This document shows, in pieces, positions 51,449-59,738 of a DNA stretch of 64,000 bases. Position 1 is the first letter of the stretch. Every line of letters starts with the position of its first letter. A model generated the notes under the pieces. The model was not told the DNA's origin and did not search any database. It saw nothing but the letters and a program-made list of their open reading frames with translations. Source of the stretch: Roseiflexus castenholzii DSM 13941 (lineage in GTDB: Bacteria; Chloroflexota; Chloroflexia; Chloroflexales; Roseiflexaceae); NCBI RefSeq assembly GCF_000017805.1, contig NC_009767.1, positions 2,170,001-2,234,000 on the forward strand, given 5' to 3'. The translations under genes and the position numbers were made by a program.

Positions 51449-52324
51449 TCAACCGCCGATGAGCGCGGTGCGAAGCCACGCCATCCCTGCCAGGAACGCG
51501 CCGGTCAGGATCAATGCAAAGGTCGCCGGTCGCGCCAGGTGTGCCAGGCGTGTGATAGTTCCATCATAGTTCATAACGACTGCGGTTGCGGTCAATGCCG
51601 TCACGAACAGCGTCCCGCTCACCCCGATAACATCGAGCAGCGCCAGGGGCCACGCCAGAAACCCGACATCAAGCAGTATTGCGGCGAGAAGAACAGCATC
51701 GATCAGGATGATCGTCCCCAGTTCGCGCCACTGCCCCACTACCGGCAGCGTTTCATCGACGTCGCGCCGCAGCGAGCGATTGAAGAGGAGCATCAGCGTC
51801 ACCGCCAGCCCCACGCCGGCGCCCATGCCCGTTGCGGCGCGCAGGTCGTTGCGCGGCTCATACCAGGGTGTCATCCCGATCTCGTTGATCGTCGAATTGA
51901 TCCCATCGACCGCCATAGTGAGTACAAGCCCGACCAGTATTGCCAGCATAGGCCAGGGTGGCAGTCCGCCAGCCTTCCCCCGACCGTAGAGCGTCAACAC
52001 GCTCAGCGTCGTCAGCAGACTGAGGTACATCCCTGTGTCGCGCGCGCAGAGGGGCAGTTGAATGCCGCCGACGACCAGGTTGTGCTGCTGCGCACAGACC
52101 CCGCTCAGCACAAGAATTAATTTCTTTTCCAACGTTGGCGCGGGAACAAAGAATACTGCGGCGATCAGCGCCAGCAGTGTGAAGAAAAAGATTATTCGCC
52201 AGCGGCGTTCCTGTGCTGTGCGTTGCGCCAGCGCAGCCTCAGCGCGCGCCGCTCGAAGCGCATACGCTTGCGCAATGATCTGTTCAGCCGGTATCTCGCC
52301 GGATGCTGCGGGTTCGTCGTGCAT
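51449..52324 (-). CDS. DUF2085 family membrane protein
   Basis: 291 residues with about seven spans. The diagnostic segment CAQQHNLVVGGIQLPLCARD, then TGMYLSLL, is the DUF2085 motif with a Cys-His and Cys-x-Arg-x-x-Gly that could bind metal or haem; function is not established. The N-terminal 40 residues are cytoplasmic and hydrophilic. The first codons are duplicated upstream: a 57-bp segment (52282-52338) recurs at 52353-52409, giving a second start codon and MHDEPAASGEIPAE out of frame with the gene. Confidence 0.8.
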   Translation of the reverse strand: MHDEPAASGEIPAEQIIAQAYALRAARAEAALAQRTAQERRWRIIFFFTLLALIAAVFFVPAPTLEKKLILVLSGVCAQQHNLVVGGIQLPLCARDTGMYLSLLTTLSVLTLYGRGKAGGLPPWPMLAILVGLVLTMAVDGINSTINEIGMTPWYEPRNDLRAATGMGAGVGLAVTLMLLFNRSLRRDVDETLPVVGQWRELGTIILIDAVLLAAILLDVGFLAWPLALLDVIGVSGTLFVTALTATAVVMNYDGTITRLAHLARPATFALILTGAFLAGMAWLRTALIGG

Positions 52325-52409
52325 CGCTCGCGCTCTGTTTTACAATAATTCGGTTCAGCCGGTATCTCGCCGGATGCTGCGGGTTCGTCGTGCATCGCGC
52401 GCGCTCTGT
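52282..52409 (-). repeat. 71-bp tandem duplication of the DUF2085 gene start
   Basis: Two 57-bp copies (52282-52338 and 52353-52409) differ at one or two positions around the GCATCGCTCGCG segment and are 71 bp apart. 71 is not a multiple of 3, so translation from the outer start runs out of frame into the inner copy. A TATAAT (52425-52430, minus strand) lies upstream of the outer copy. Confidence 0.85.
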
Positions 52410-52525
52410 ACTGCATGACCAGATATTATACACATATCGGCTACAGACACAGCGAAACTTAACGGATCACTTTACACCTCAAGAATATGCAAAGCGATAG
52501 CATAGGGCAGATTCGCATATTCCTA

Positions 52526-52554
52526 TTGCACAACTGCCATGCATCGCGTATAAT
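52526..52554 (+). promoter_or_regulatory. Sigma-70-like promoter for the sortase gene
   Basis: TTGCAC (52526-52531), 17 bp, TATAAT (52549-52554), 42 bp before the first candidate start codon. Confidence 0.7.
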
Positions 52555-52596
52555 CATTCAAGGTGTGTCATAACCTGCCCATGTTCAGCATGGCAA

Positions 52597-53475
52597 TTGC
52601 GCCAGCCTGTGACAACGCAATCAGACGACGAAACCCTTCTTGAAACGCTGATCAACGCGCCGCTGCCGCCAGCCCGATTGTGGCAAAAGCCAGCAGTGTT
52701 GCGTTCCTTAGATGAGCACCGTCATCAAGCGCTGAGCGGATACCGCCTGCGCACATGGGTTGATCACTGGCTCCATCGCGCGGAACGTTTGTTTGGCATT
52801 GCAGCGCTTCTCATCTTTGGCTGGTGGGTTGTGGACGGACCGGTGCGCGACTGGTGGTACGCGCAGCAGGTGACGCGGCACGCGCCGCCAGTTGAATCGG
52901 CTCCGCGACCAATGGTGGTTGTTCGTCCGCCGGCAGCGGTCGAACGTGTTATTCCTGCGGATGTGCCGCTTCCGTTCACAACGCCGGATATGCGCCAGTC
53001 CCCCGCTGAAGGATTTCTGGCGCCGCGCTCGCCGGTCGAAGCCGTGGAAGAGCAGGGGACGCCGTTGCCTCGTCGTCTGATCATTCCCGCGATTGGTCTC
53101 GATACGCCGGTCGTTGAAGTCTTTATCGTTGATGGCGCCTGGCAGGTCGCTGATTATGCCGCAGGGTATCTCCACGGCACCGGTTTGCCCGGCGATCCCG
53201 GCAACCTGGCGCTGGCGGGTCACGCCGGTCTGCGTGGCGCGGTCTTTCGCGATCTGGGACGTTTGACTCCCGGAGCGGATATTTTCGTTGATGCCGGAAC
53301 ATGGCGCTATCAATATCGCGTTCGTGATATGCGCGATGTCTGGCCCACAGATGTCGATGTGCTCGATCCAACGCCAACACCGACGATTACCCTGATCACC
53401 TGCACCAACTGGGACATCCAGCGCCTGATTGTCATTGGTGATCTGGTCGGAGCGCAGCCGCTGACAGGCGAATAG
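52597..53475 (+). CDS. Sortase family transpeptidase
   Basis: Cuts a C-terminal sorting signal and transfers the protein to an acceptor at the cell surface. One N-terminal span (AERLFGIAALLIFGWWVVDG) follows a cytoplasmic segment of about 65 residues; then a Pro-rich linker and the sortase barrel: RRLIIPAIGLDTPVVEV, GNLALAGHAGLRGAVF (catalytic His) and TITLITCTNWDIQRLIVIG (catalytic Cys and Arg). All three catalytic residues are present. The start is TTG 52597 or GTG 52609; neither has a good ribosome site. Next door lies a surface protein ending in LPATSTG plus a span, presumably its substrate. Confidence 0.88.
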   Translation: MRQPVTTQSDDETLLETLINAPLPPARLWQKPAVLRSLDEHRHQALSGYRLRTWVDHWLHRAERLFGIAALLIFGWWVVDGPVRDWWYAQQVTRHAPPVESAPRPMVVVRPPAAVERVIPADVPLPFTTPDMRQSPAEGFLAPRSPVEAVEEQGTPLPRRLIIPAIGLDTPVVEVFIVDGAWQVADYAAGYLHGTGLPGDPGNLALAGHAGLRGAVFRDLGRLTPGADIFVDAGTWRYQYRVRDMRDVWPTDVDVLDPTPTPTITLITCTNWDIQRLIVIGDLVGAQPLTGE

Positions 53476-53508
53476 CGCCGCGCCCGGATCACGAAGGAGG
53501 AACGTCAC

Positions 53509-55428
53509 ATGCAGCGTCTCCCTGATCGTCATCGTTCACCGCGTTCCGGGCGTGTGCCCGCGCGCTGGACATTCTATGAAGTGCTGCTGATTGCGTTGAG
53601 TGTGGCGCTGATCATCTTCCCGCTCTATGCAGAAGTCTATCGCTGGGTGTATCCCGCTTTTGCGCCAGCCGCTCCGCGCGTCCAGGAAGCGCCGACCGAC
53701 ACGCCAACCGACGTGCCGTCCGAGGCGCCGACCGACGCGCCCGCTGAGCCGCAGGCGCGCGTGACCGAAACCCCCGAACCAAGCCCAACAGCCGGTCCAA
53801 GCCCCACGAGCAGCCCAACGTCGGTGAACACTCCGACGCCGACCAGTACGCCAACCGCAACACCGGGCGACCAGACGCCGGTGGCGACCAATACACCGAC
53901 TCCGACCAGCGATGCGGGGGTGACGATCACGCCAATTCCGACGTTCTCGCCTACCAGAACGCCAACGTTTACCTCCACGCCTGGTCCCAGCCCGACGCCG
54001 GTGCTCGGCGTCCCGCCGTTGACCCTTTCGAAGTCCGCCTCGGTGCAGTTTGCTTCGCCAGGACAGGAATTCACCTATTCGCTGGTGGTTGACACGAATT
54101 CATCGGTTCCGATCCAGATTGAGGTGCGCGATCCGATTAATGCGCAACTGGAGGTGACCGGAACGAGCGTTTCAAACGGGTCGTGCCAGGTAAGCGGCAA
54201 TACCGTTGTGTGTAATGTTACTGCCGTTGTCAATCAACCGGTGTCGATCAATATCAATGTCCGTGTGCGCACCGGCATTCAATCCGAAACTCTTATCGCC
54301 AACCAGGCGGCAGCGCAGGACGCGCGCGGTTTCACGGCAGCCTCCGATTCGGTATCTGTGCGCATTCCGGGCGGCATCATTCCGCCGACGCCGTCGCCGG
54401 ACCCCAATCGGCCAACGTCGCCGCCAGCAACCCCAACACCGCCAATTGCTCCTTCGCCAACCCAGCCGTCAACCCCGCCACAACCACCGGCGCCTCCGCC
54501 TTCCGGCGGCGATGGCGGCGGAGGAGGCGGCACTCCCCCGGAAGGCGCGCCGCCTCCTCCGCCGGTGATCGACCTGGTGCTGCCGCCGACGCCGGCGCCG
54601 GTTGCGCCAGCGCCGCAACAGCCGCAACAGCCGCGTCCGACTCGCTCCGCCGGTACTGGAGGCGCGCGTACTGCGACGCCAACGGCATCGCCGACGACGA
54701 TTGCTGCCACCGACGCGATCTTCTTCCGCATGGCGAGCAACTGGGGGAGTGCCTTCCCCGGTGATGCCGTGACGTATGTGATCGCTGTGCGCAATACGCA
54801 TCCGTCCAATTCACTGCGCGATCTGGCGCTGCGCAGTGTGTTTCCGGCAAATCTGGAGATCACCGGTCTTTCCTCCGGTCCGATCGATCGCAATACGCCA
54901 GGGGCATTCACCCCCGGTGATCCGTCGCGCACCGACAACCGCATTTCACTGGGGGTCGCCGAGTTGCCTGCCGGTCAGGGGTTCGAGGTGATCGTCCAGA
55001 CGAAGATTAAGCCGAATGTGTCGGGCGGGACACGTATCGTGGCGCAGGCGGAATTGACCTTTGCCGGTCTCGCTATCCCGCTCTATTCGAATATCGTCAC
55101 TGTCGAAGTGGTCAACGCGGCGCAGGCGCAGGTTCTGCCGACGGATACGGCGACCGCAACGCCAACTGAAGCGCCAACCGCGATGCCGACCAGCACGTTG
55201 ACGCCTGTGCCGGCCACCGAGCCGCCGACGGTGGTAGTCGAAGCGGGGCAACCGGCGGCAGTCGCGCCAACGGCGACACCCGGCGCGGCTGGGAGCGTCG
55301 TCGGTTCAGCGGGGACAGCGCCGTTGCCGGCAACCAGCACCGGAGTTCCGCTGGCAGGCTTTGCGCTGCTCGGCGCAACGCTCCTGGCGCGCACATGGCG
55401 GCTCCATCGCGCGAAGTCGCGTATCTGA
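53509..55428 (+). CDS. Thr-Pro-rich surface protein with two DUF11-like domains and a sortase-type C-terminal signal
   Basis: 639 residues. One N-terminal span (VLLIALSVALIIFPLYAEVY), a long Thr-Pro-rich stalk (residues about 60-165), a DUF11-like beta domain (LTLSKSASVQFASPGQEFTY to about 285), a Pro/Gly stalk, a second DUF11-like domain (FFRMASNWGSAFPGDAVTYV to about 540), another stalk and the end APLPATSTGVPLAGFALLGA plus RTWRLHRAKSRI: motif, hydrophobic span, positive tail. This is the sorting-signal layout, with LPATSTG instead of plain LPxTG. AAGGAGG precedes the ATG. It follows the sortase gene by 33 bp and is likely co-transcribed. Confidence 0.85.
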   Translation: MQRLPDRHRSPRSGRVPARWTFYEVLLIALSVALIIFPLYAEVYRWVYPAFAPAAPRVQEAPTDTPTDVPSEAPTDAPAEPQARVTETPEPSPTAGPSPTSSPTSVNTPTPTSTPTATPGDQTPVATNTPTPTSDAGVTITPIPTFSPTRTPTFTSTPGPSPTPVLGVPPLTLSKSASVQFASPGQEFTYSLVVDTNSSVPIQIEVRDPINAQLEVTGTSVSNGSCQVSGNTVVCNVTAVVNQPVSININVRVRTGIQSETLIANQAAAQDARGFTAASDSVSVRIPGGIIPPTPSPDPNRPTSPPATPTPPIAPSPTQPSTPPQPPAPPPSGGDGGGGGGTPPEGAPPPPPVIDLVLPPTPAPVAPAPQQPQQPRPTRSAGTGGARTATPTASPTTIAATDAIFFRMASNWGSAFPGDAVTYVIAVRNTHPSNSLRDLALRSVFPANLEITGLSSGPIDRNTPGAFTPGDPSRTDNRISLGVAELPAGQGFEVIVQTKIKPNVSGGTRIVAQAELTFAGLAIPLYSNIVTVEVVNAAQAQVLPTDTATATPTEAPTAMPTSTLTPVPATEPPTVVVEAGQPAAVAPTATPGAAGSVVGSAGTAPLPATSTGVPLAGFALLGATLLARTWRLHRAKSRI

Positions 55429-55822
55429 GGCGAGCGATCAGCCAGGGATCGAGCAAGGCGGGTTGTTGCCGTGAGAACGGTGCAGAGCGGAACACAGACT
55501 CGCGCGGGTGGAGACAAATTGATCCCATCCCGACTCCTTTGTATTCTCATCCCTCGCCTCCCTCCTCTCAGTTGTTCAAGGGCGAGGGGTGTTTGCCGTA
55601 TCCCGCCATCTCTGCGTTCTCACTTCCCGCCTCTTCTTCGCCCCGGTGGAGCGCGTTGATGCCGGGCATGACGAAGCAGGGAGTTTCGACTTCCTGATAA
55701 GCACAACGCGCGATACAGGATGATGCTTGCTGGAAAATCGATACCTGTGAGGATGATCACCTCTTCCCTGCTGCGTGTATCATGAGCGCCACAACCGATG
55801 TCCTGATTGCAGGAGCAAACAT
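55429..55822. other. Intergenic region without a gene
   Basis: Carries the second copy of the diverged repeat also seen at 50500-50600 (GGGCGAGGGGTGTTTGCCGT to CCCCGGTGGAGCG, 55570-55660). The frame open from 55775 into pth has no coding character before 55823. No other gene is visible. Confidence 0.55.
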
Positions 55823-56467
55823 GTGTGGCTGATTGTCGGTCTCGGCAATCCGGGCGAAACGTATGCCCGGACGCGCCATAATATCGGGTTTCGCGTGGTG
55901 ACGGAACTGGCGCAGCGGCATCATCTCCGGTTTACACATAAACGCGCAAAAGCGGAGATTGCCGAAGGAGAAATTGCCGGTCAGCGCGTGGCGCTTGCGC
56001 TGCCGCAGACGTATATGAACCTGAGCGGGCAGGCGGTCGTCGGGTTGCGCCAGTGGTACAAGATCGATCCGGCGACTGAGTTGCTGGTGGTGTATGACGA
56101 TGTTGATCTGCCGTTCGGCGTGCTTCGCCTGCGCGAGCGCGGCAGCGCCGGAACACACAACGGCATGCGGTCAATCGTCGCGCTTCTGGGGTCGCAGGTT
56201 TTTCCTCGATTGCGGATTGGCATTGATCGTCCGCCGGTCGCGTGGAACCTGGCGGACTATGTGTTGGCGCGGTTCACCCCTGAGCAAGAGGCACAGTTGC
56301 CGGAGGTCACTCGGCGCGCGGCAGATGCGCTGGAGTTGGTGCTCCGTGAAGGCATCGTTGTTGCGATGAATCGGATCAATGCCCCGCCGCCGAAACCAGA
56401 AAAAAAGCGTGGGTCAGAGACCTCCGACCCATCCGCCGAAAGCGCAGACCATGCAGGCGGCGGTTAA
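55823..56467 (+). CDS. pth: Peptidyl-tRNA hydrolase
   Basis: Frees tRNA from peptidyl-tRNA that drops off ribosomes. Active-site features: LIVGLGNPGETYARTRHNIG (catalytic His), PQTYMNLSGQAV (Asn), VVYDDVDLPFG (Asp) and GSAGTHNGMRS (Asn; the common GG is GT here). The GTG start at 55823 places MWLIVGLGNP at the N-terminus, with AGGAG 8 bp upstream; the longer frame is not conserved. An extra ~25-residue charged tail (PPPKPEKKRGSETSD) extends beyond the usual end. Its stop overlaps the convergent GTPase gene by 4 bp. Confidence 0.93.
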   Translation: MWLIVGLGNPGETYARTRHNIGFRVVTELAQRHHLRFTHKRAKAEIAEGEIAGQRVALALPQTYMNLSGQAVVGLRQWYKIDPATELLVVYDDVDLPFGVLRLRERGSAGTHNGMRSIVALLGSQVFPRLRIGIDRPPVAWNLADYVLARFTPEQEAQLPEVTRRAADALELVLREGIVVAMNRINAPPPKPEKKRGSETSDPSAESADHAGGG

Positions 56468-56994
56468 TCCTCGCTGCGCTGCATGATGACATCGAGCAAT
56501 TCGAGCAACACATTCTTGACACTCTCACGCTCCGTCGCCATGCAGGGCAACACTTTGATATGGGAAGGAAGGCGCAGCGCCAGGCGCAACTCTTCCGGCG
56601 ACCAGGCGTTGGGGCGATCCTGCTTATTGGCTGCCACCACGTAGGGGGTCTCACGGTACGACATAAAGAAATCAATGATGCGATTGGTTTCGCGAAATGT
56701 TTCGGGGCGCGTACTATCGACAAGGATGACCAGCCCCAGCATCCCCTCCGAGAGGATTTCCCACATAAAATCGAATCGCTTCTGCCCTGGCGTGCCGAAC
56801 AGGTGCAGCACCAGGTCATCGCCGATGGCAATGCGCCCGAAGTCCATAGCAACTGTCGTTTCCTTCTTAATCAGCCGGGTATCATCAGTTGCGGGACGTT
56901 CGGTCGAAACCACTTCGATTTCGCTGATCGTCTTGATGAACTCGGTTTTTCCGGCGTTGACTGCGCCGCTGATAACCATTTTTACCGTCTGCAC
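56464..56994 (-). CDS. Small Ras-like GTPase of the MglA type
   Basis: 176 residues. GTP-binding motifs: MVISGAVNAGKTEFIKT (P-loop), FGTPGQKRFDFM (G3, with Gly-Thr-Pro-Gly as in MglA-type bacterial GTPases rather than Asp-x-x-Gly) and VVAANKQDRP (G4, Asn-Lys-x-Asp). The GTG start has GGAGG 6 bp upstream; the long open frame before it is out of register with the upstream gene. It is 26 bp downstream of a PATAN (DUF4388) protein. Such pairs regulate polarity and motility in several bacteria; a role in gliding or pilus control is inferred. Confidence 0.85.
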   Translation of the reverse strand: MQTVKMVISGAVNAGKTEFIKTISEIEVVSTERPATDDTRLIKKETTVAMDFGRIAIGDDLVLHLFGTPGQKRFDFMWEILSEGMLGLVILVDSTRPETFRETNRIIDFFMSYRETPYVVAANKQDRPNAWSPEELRLALRLPSHIKVLPCMATERESVKNVLLELLDVIMQRSED

Positions 56995-57020
56995 ACCGGT
57001 CCTCCGTGCTGACTGCGCCG

Positions 57021-57842
57021 TTACATACCACGAATGCGGTTGATAATGCGAGTGACCAGACTTTTCTTGACACGTGGCGCCTCTGCCAGGGGGCGACCCG
57101 TGGCCAGCATCGGCACCGGCGCCGGCTTGCGAATCACATCGACCAACCCGGCGGTGAGGAAGCCATAGACAATACGGCAGACATCGAATTCGCTCATTCC
57201 CGTCTTTCGGGCAATCTCCGCCAGCGTGTCTTTGCCATTGATCCGTGCAAACACGCGCCACTCGTCAGCAGCAAGGTTGATCCCTTTGGTGCGCTCGATG
57301 GGTTGCTCGATAAATCGCACGATCAGGTCGGTATTCGGAATACGATCCTTGATCCGTCCCCATTCATCGATACGTCGCACACCTTCCATAATCAGGTGCT
57401 CAACTGCCAGAGGGGTTGGCATGATCGGCGCGGTCGGTTCCGGGCGTTGCCCTTGTTCAAAGCGAAATTCGCCCTCATTCCAACCGAACAGCGCATACAC
57501 CGATTCCTCGATATGCTGTTGCAGGATGCGCTGTAATTCATCGCGTCCGATCAATTCCAGGTTCACGAGCACCTGCGACAGGCTGACGCCGTTCTGACTC
57601 TGGTGCGCCTGCGCCGCCTGCGCTGCCTGCACCGGTGTCAGTTTCCCTTTGCGGACGAGCAGCTCGGTGACTGGCACGTTATCGTCCTTGCGGGTTGCGG
57701 TGATCAGTTTCCCCTTCTCGAAATAGAGCGACGCCAGTTCATCGGCGCGGCTCAGGTGCAGGCACCCGGTCTTATAGCCCCGGTCAACGAGGTACAGGAA
57801 GTCCGAGAGACCAAAATCGCGGATGTTACCGACCAGCGGCAT
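57021..57842 (-). CDS. PATAN (DUF4388) domain protein
   Basis: 273 residues. The PATAN/DUF4388 domain is at residues 1-170: MPLVGNIRDFGLSDFLYLVD, KTGCLHLSRADELASLYFEK, GKLITAT and LLVRKGKLTPVQAAQAAQAH. Residues about 195-240 form a helical winged-helix-like region (FARINGKDTLAEIARKTGMS) and a basic tail ends the protein. Members link to small GTPases and response regulators controlling motility. It directly precedes the MglA-like gene and is probably its partner. Confidence 0.85.
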   Translation of the reverse strand: MPLVGNIRDFGLSDFLYLVDRGYKTGCLHLSRADELASLYFEKGKLITATRKDDNVPVTELLVRKGKLTPVQAAQAAQAHQSQNGVSLSQVLVNLELIGRDELQRILQQHIEESVYALFGWNEGEFRFEQGQRPEPTAPIMPTPLAVEHLIMEGVRRIDEWGRIKDRIPNTDLIVRFIEQPIERTKGINLAADEWRVFARINGKDTLAEIARKTGMSEFDVCRIVYGFLTAGLVDVIRKPAPVPMLATGRPLAEAPRVKKSLVTRIINRIRGM

Positions 57843-57872
57843 GGATTTCCTCCACTCGCGCGATGCGAGGGT

Positions 57873-58817
57873 TTATGCGAGCGCGGCATCAGCAGGCGGT
57901 CGCGCCACGCCGTGCGCCAGCGATGCGTCGAACGCCGCAGGAACAACGCCATCGGCGGCAAGCGCCGGTATCAAGGCGGCGATTGCCACTGCTATCATTG
58001 TATCATCGGGTTCGCGGGTGGTCAGGCGCTGCAACGCCAGTGATGGCGCAATCAAACGCCTCACCCAGCCACGATGGAAGTTCGCTGCTGACAGGCGCAA
58101 CAGTTCATAGGAAACTGCTGCGATGACCGGCACTAAAATGATGCGCGAGAGCAACCGTTCGCTGAGCGGCAGACTGCTGAAGAGCGCGAAGAACGGGATG
58201 CTCAACACAACGACGACGAGCAGGAAACTTGTGCCGCAGCGGGGATGCAACAGGGAAAACGAACGCACCGATTCGACAGTCAACGGCGCGCCGGCTTCAT
58301 AGGCGTTAATCGTCTTGTGCTCAGCGCCGTGATACCCGAATGTGCGCTGAATATCCGGCATTCGCCCGATAAGCGTCAGATAGCCGATAAAGATGGCGAG
58401 TTGAATGAACCCTTCCGCTGCGTCGCGCATGAGCGGTGTTGCTCCCAGGCGCTCGATCAGGCTGGCAATCAGGAGCGGCGCCACAAAAAACAACCCAAAT
58501 GCGAATGCCAGCGACACTATCAGAGTCAGCGCAATCGCGCCTTTTGACTGAGGCTGTTCTTCTTCGCCGAGGGCGGCGCTGGCGGAGAAATTGAGCGCTC
58601 GAATGCCGAGGCTCAGCGTATCCCACAGCATCAAAATGCCGCGCAGGAATGGCAGAGTTTCCCACATACGGCGACGCTCGACATTCAGCGGTTCGTGGCG
58701 AAAGACAATCTCCCCCGATGGGGTGCGCACGGCAACCGTTGCCTGGCGTAAGCCGCGCATCATAACGCCTTCAAGAACGGCCTGACCGCCATACGAAAAT
58801 GATTGCTCACTCATGCC
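57873..58817 (-). CDS. DUF1385 family membrane protein (YqhQ-like)
   Basis: 314 residues. The hallmark N-terminus YGGQAVLEGVMMRGLRQATV and the later YHGAEHKTINAYEAG and HPRCGTSFLLVVV segments identify DUF1385. Four to five spans lie between. The family occurs in Firmicutes and Chloroflexota; its role is unknown, and a link to prpE or peptide-chain-release genes seen elsewhere is absent here. Start MSEQSFSYGG is preferred over an upstream ATG. The C-terminus is Ala-rich. Confidence 0.85.
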   Translation of the reverse strand, partial: GMSEQSFSYGGQAVLEGVMMRGLRQATVAVRTPSGEIVFRHEPLNVERRRMWETLPFLRGILMLWDTLSLGIRALNFSASAALGEEEQPQSKGAIALTLIVSLAFAFGLFFVAPLLIASLIERLGATPLMRDAAEGFIQLAIFIGYLTLIGRMPDIQRTFGYHGAEHKTINAYEAGAPLTVESVRSFSLLHPRCGTSFLLVVVVLSIPFFALFSSLPLSERLLSRIILVPVIAAVSYELLRLSAANFHRGWVRRLIAPSLALQRLTTREPDDTMIAVAIAALIPALAADGVVPAAFDASLAHGVARPPADAALA

Positions 58818-58967
58818 TTCGTCCAACCCGCACCACAATCCACAGACCAGTTTCCGGCGCGCGCGTTCCAACACTCGGCTGCCTATTGACGTATGATACC
58901 ACGGAGCGTAGTGGACGACAATAGCGCGCCAGTACCACCAGAAGGTGGGTATTCTCTCACCGATGCG

Positions 58968-59411
58968 CTAGGACGCCTGCTCGTCGTCGCGCCTGGCAAG
59001 ATACGCTGCGGCGGCGCGAACCCCCGCCATAAGACCAGACACACGAATGACTGGCGCAATCGCGCGATCCGCCAGGAACGATGTCGTGCCGCTCACGGTC
59101 CTCGTGGTATCGCGCAGGTTTGCCGCTACGCCGCGCCCCTGTTCCAGCACCTGATCGAGTTTGACCGACACTTCTTCCAGTTTGGGAATCAGCGATGTTC
59201 GGGAGACGCGGGTCAGCGTGCGCACGGCATAGACCAGCACGAGCAGCAGCGCAATTGAAATCAGCGCCGAGATCATCTGAAATACCGCCAGCACGACAAT
59301 CGCAATGTCGCGTGACGCGATGCGAAAATCAGGGGACAGGTACGCGCCGACAATGAACCCGACAATGATCAGCAGCACAAGGGTCAATCCGATGCCGATC
59401 CATCTTCCCAC
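58968..59411 (-). CDS. Membrane protein with coiled region, unknown function
   Basis: 147 residues with two spans (WIGIGLTLVLLIIVGFIVGAY and IAIVVLAVFQMISALISIALL) then an amphipathic helix with heptad character (IPKLEEVSVKLDQVLEQGRG). The layout is like DUF948/YtxG-type envelope proteins, without certainty. The GTG start at 59411 has AAGGAGA 6 bp upstream, better than the ATG 11 codons before. Confidence 0.6.
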   Translation of the reverse strand: MGRWIGIGLTLVLLIIVGFIVGAYLSPDFRIASRDIAIVVLAVFQMISALISIALLLVLVYAVRTLTRVSRTSLIPKLEEVSVKLDQVLEQGRGVAANLRDTTRTVSGTTSFLADRAIAPVIRVSGLMAGVRAAAAYLARRDDEQAS

Positions 59412-59473
59412 AGCGCATCTCCTTTTTCCAGACGCGACAGCCATTCGGATGCCGCGGAGCGGCGCTGATTATA

Positions 59474-59722
59474 TCACAGGCGCAATCGTGAGGCAACGAT
59501 CAGCATCACCCAGGCGCCGAGCGTGGTTTCGAGCACCGGGACGCCGGCAGGCGTGATCAGGCGCAGCGGCAGCCGCGCATCGAGTGCCAGAGCAATGAGC
59601 GCGCCTCCGGTCGCTGCCAGCCAGAACACCGGTATCTGAACCCAGCGTCGCCCCCAGAGCAGATGTGCCAGGGCGGCGCTCACGGTGACGATCAACAGGA
59701 TCAGCAAAAGATCTGGCGGCAT
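59474..59722 (-). CDS. Small membrane protein
   Basis: 82 residues, three hydrophobic spans (LLLILLIVTVSAALAHLLWG, FWLAATGGALIALALDARL, TTLGAWVMLIVAS). It lies 16 bp after the mnmA stop and 63 bp before the next minus-strand gene, so it is probably in the same transcript. No family recognised; GGGAG is 12 bp upstream of the ATG. Confidence 0.55.
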   Translation of the reverse strand: MPPDLLLILLIVTVSAALAHLLWGRRWVQIPVFWLAATGGALIALALDARLPLRLITPAGVPVLETTLGAWVMLIVASRLRL

Positions 59723-59738
59723 GGATTACACGTCTCCC

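Noticed and set aside
50845..51462. 205-codon frame spanning the MITE-like repeat
   Set aside because: Its first half is repeat DNA that is also open in the copy upstream; the ribosome site belongs to the 108-codon gene at 51108 in another frame.
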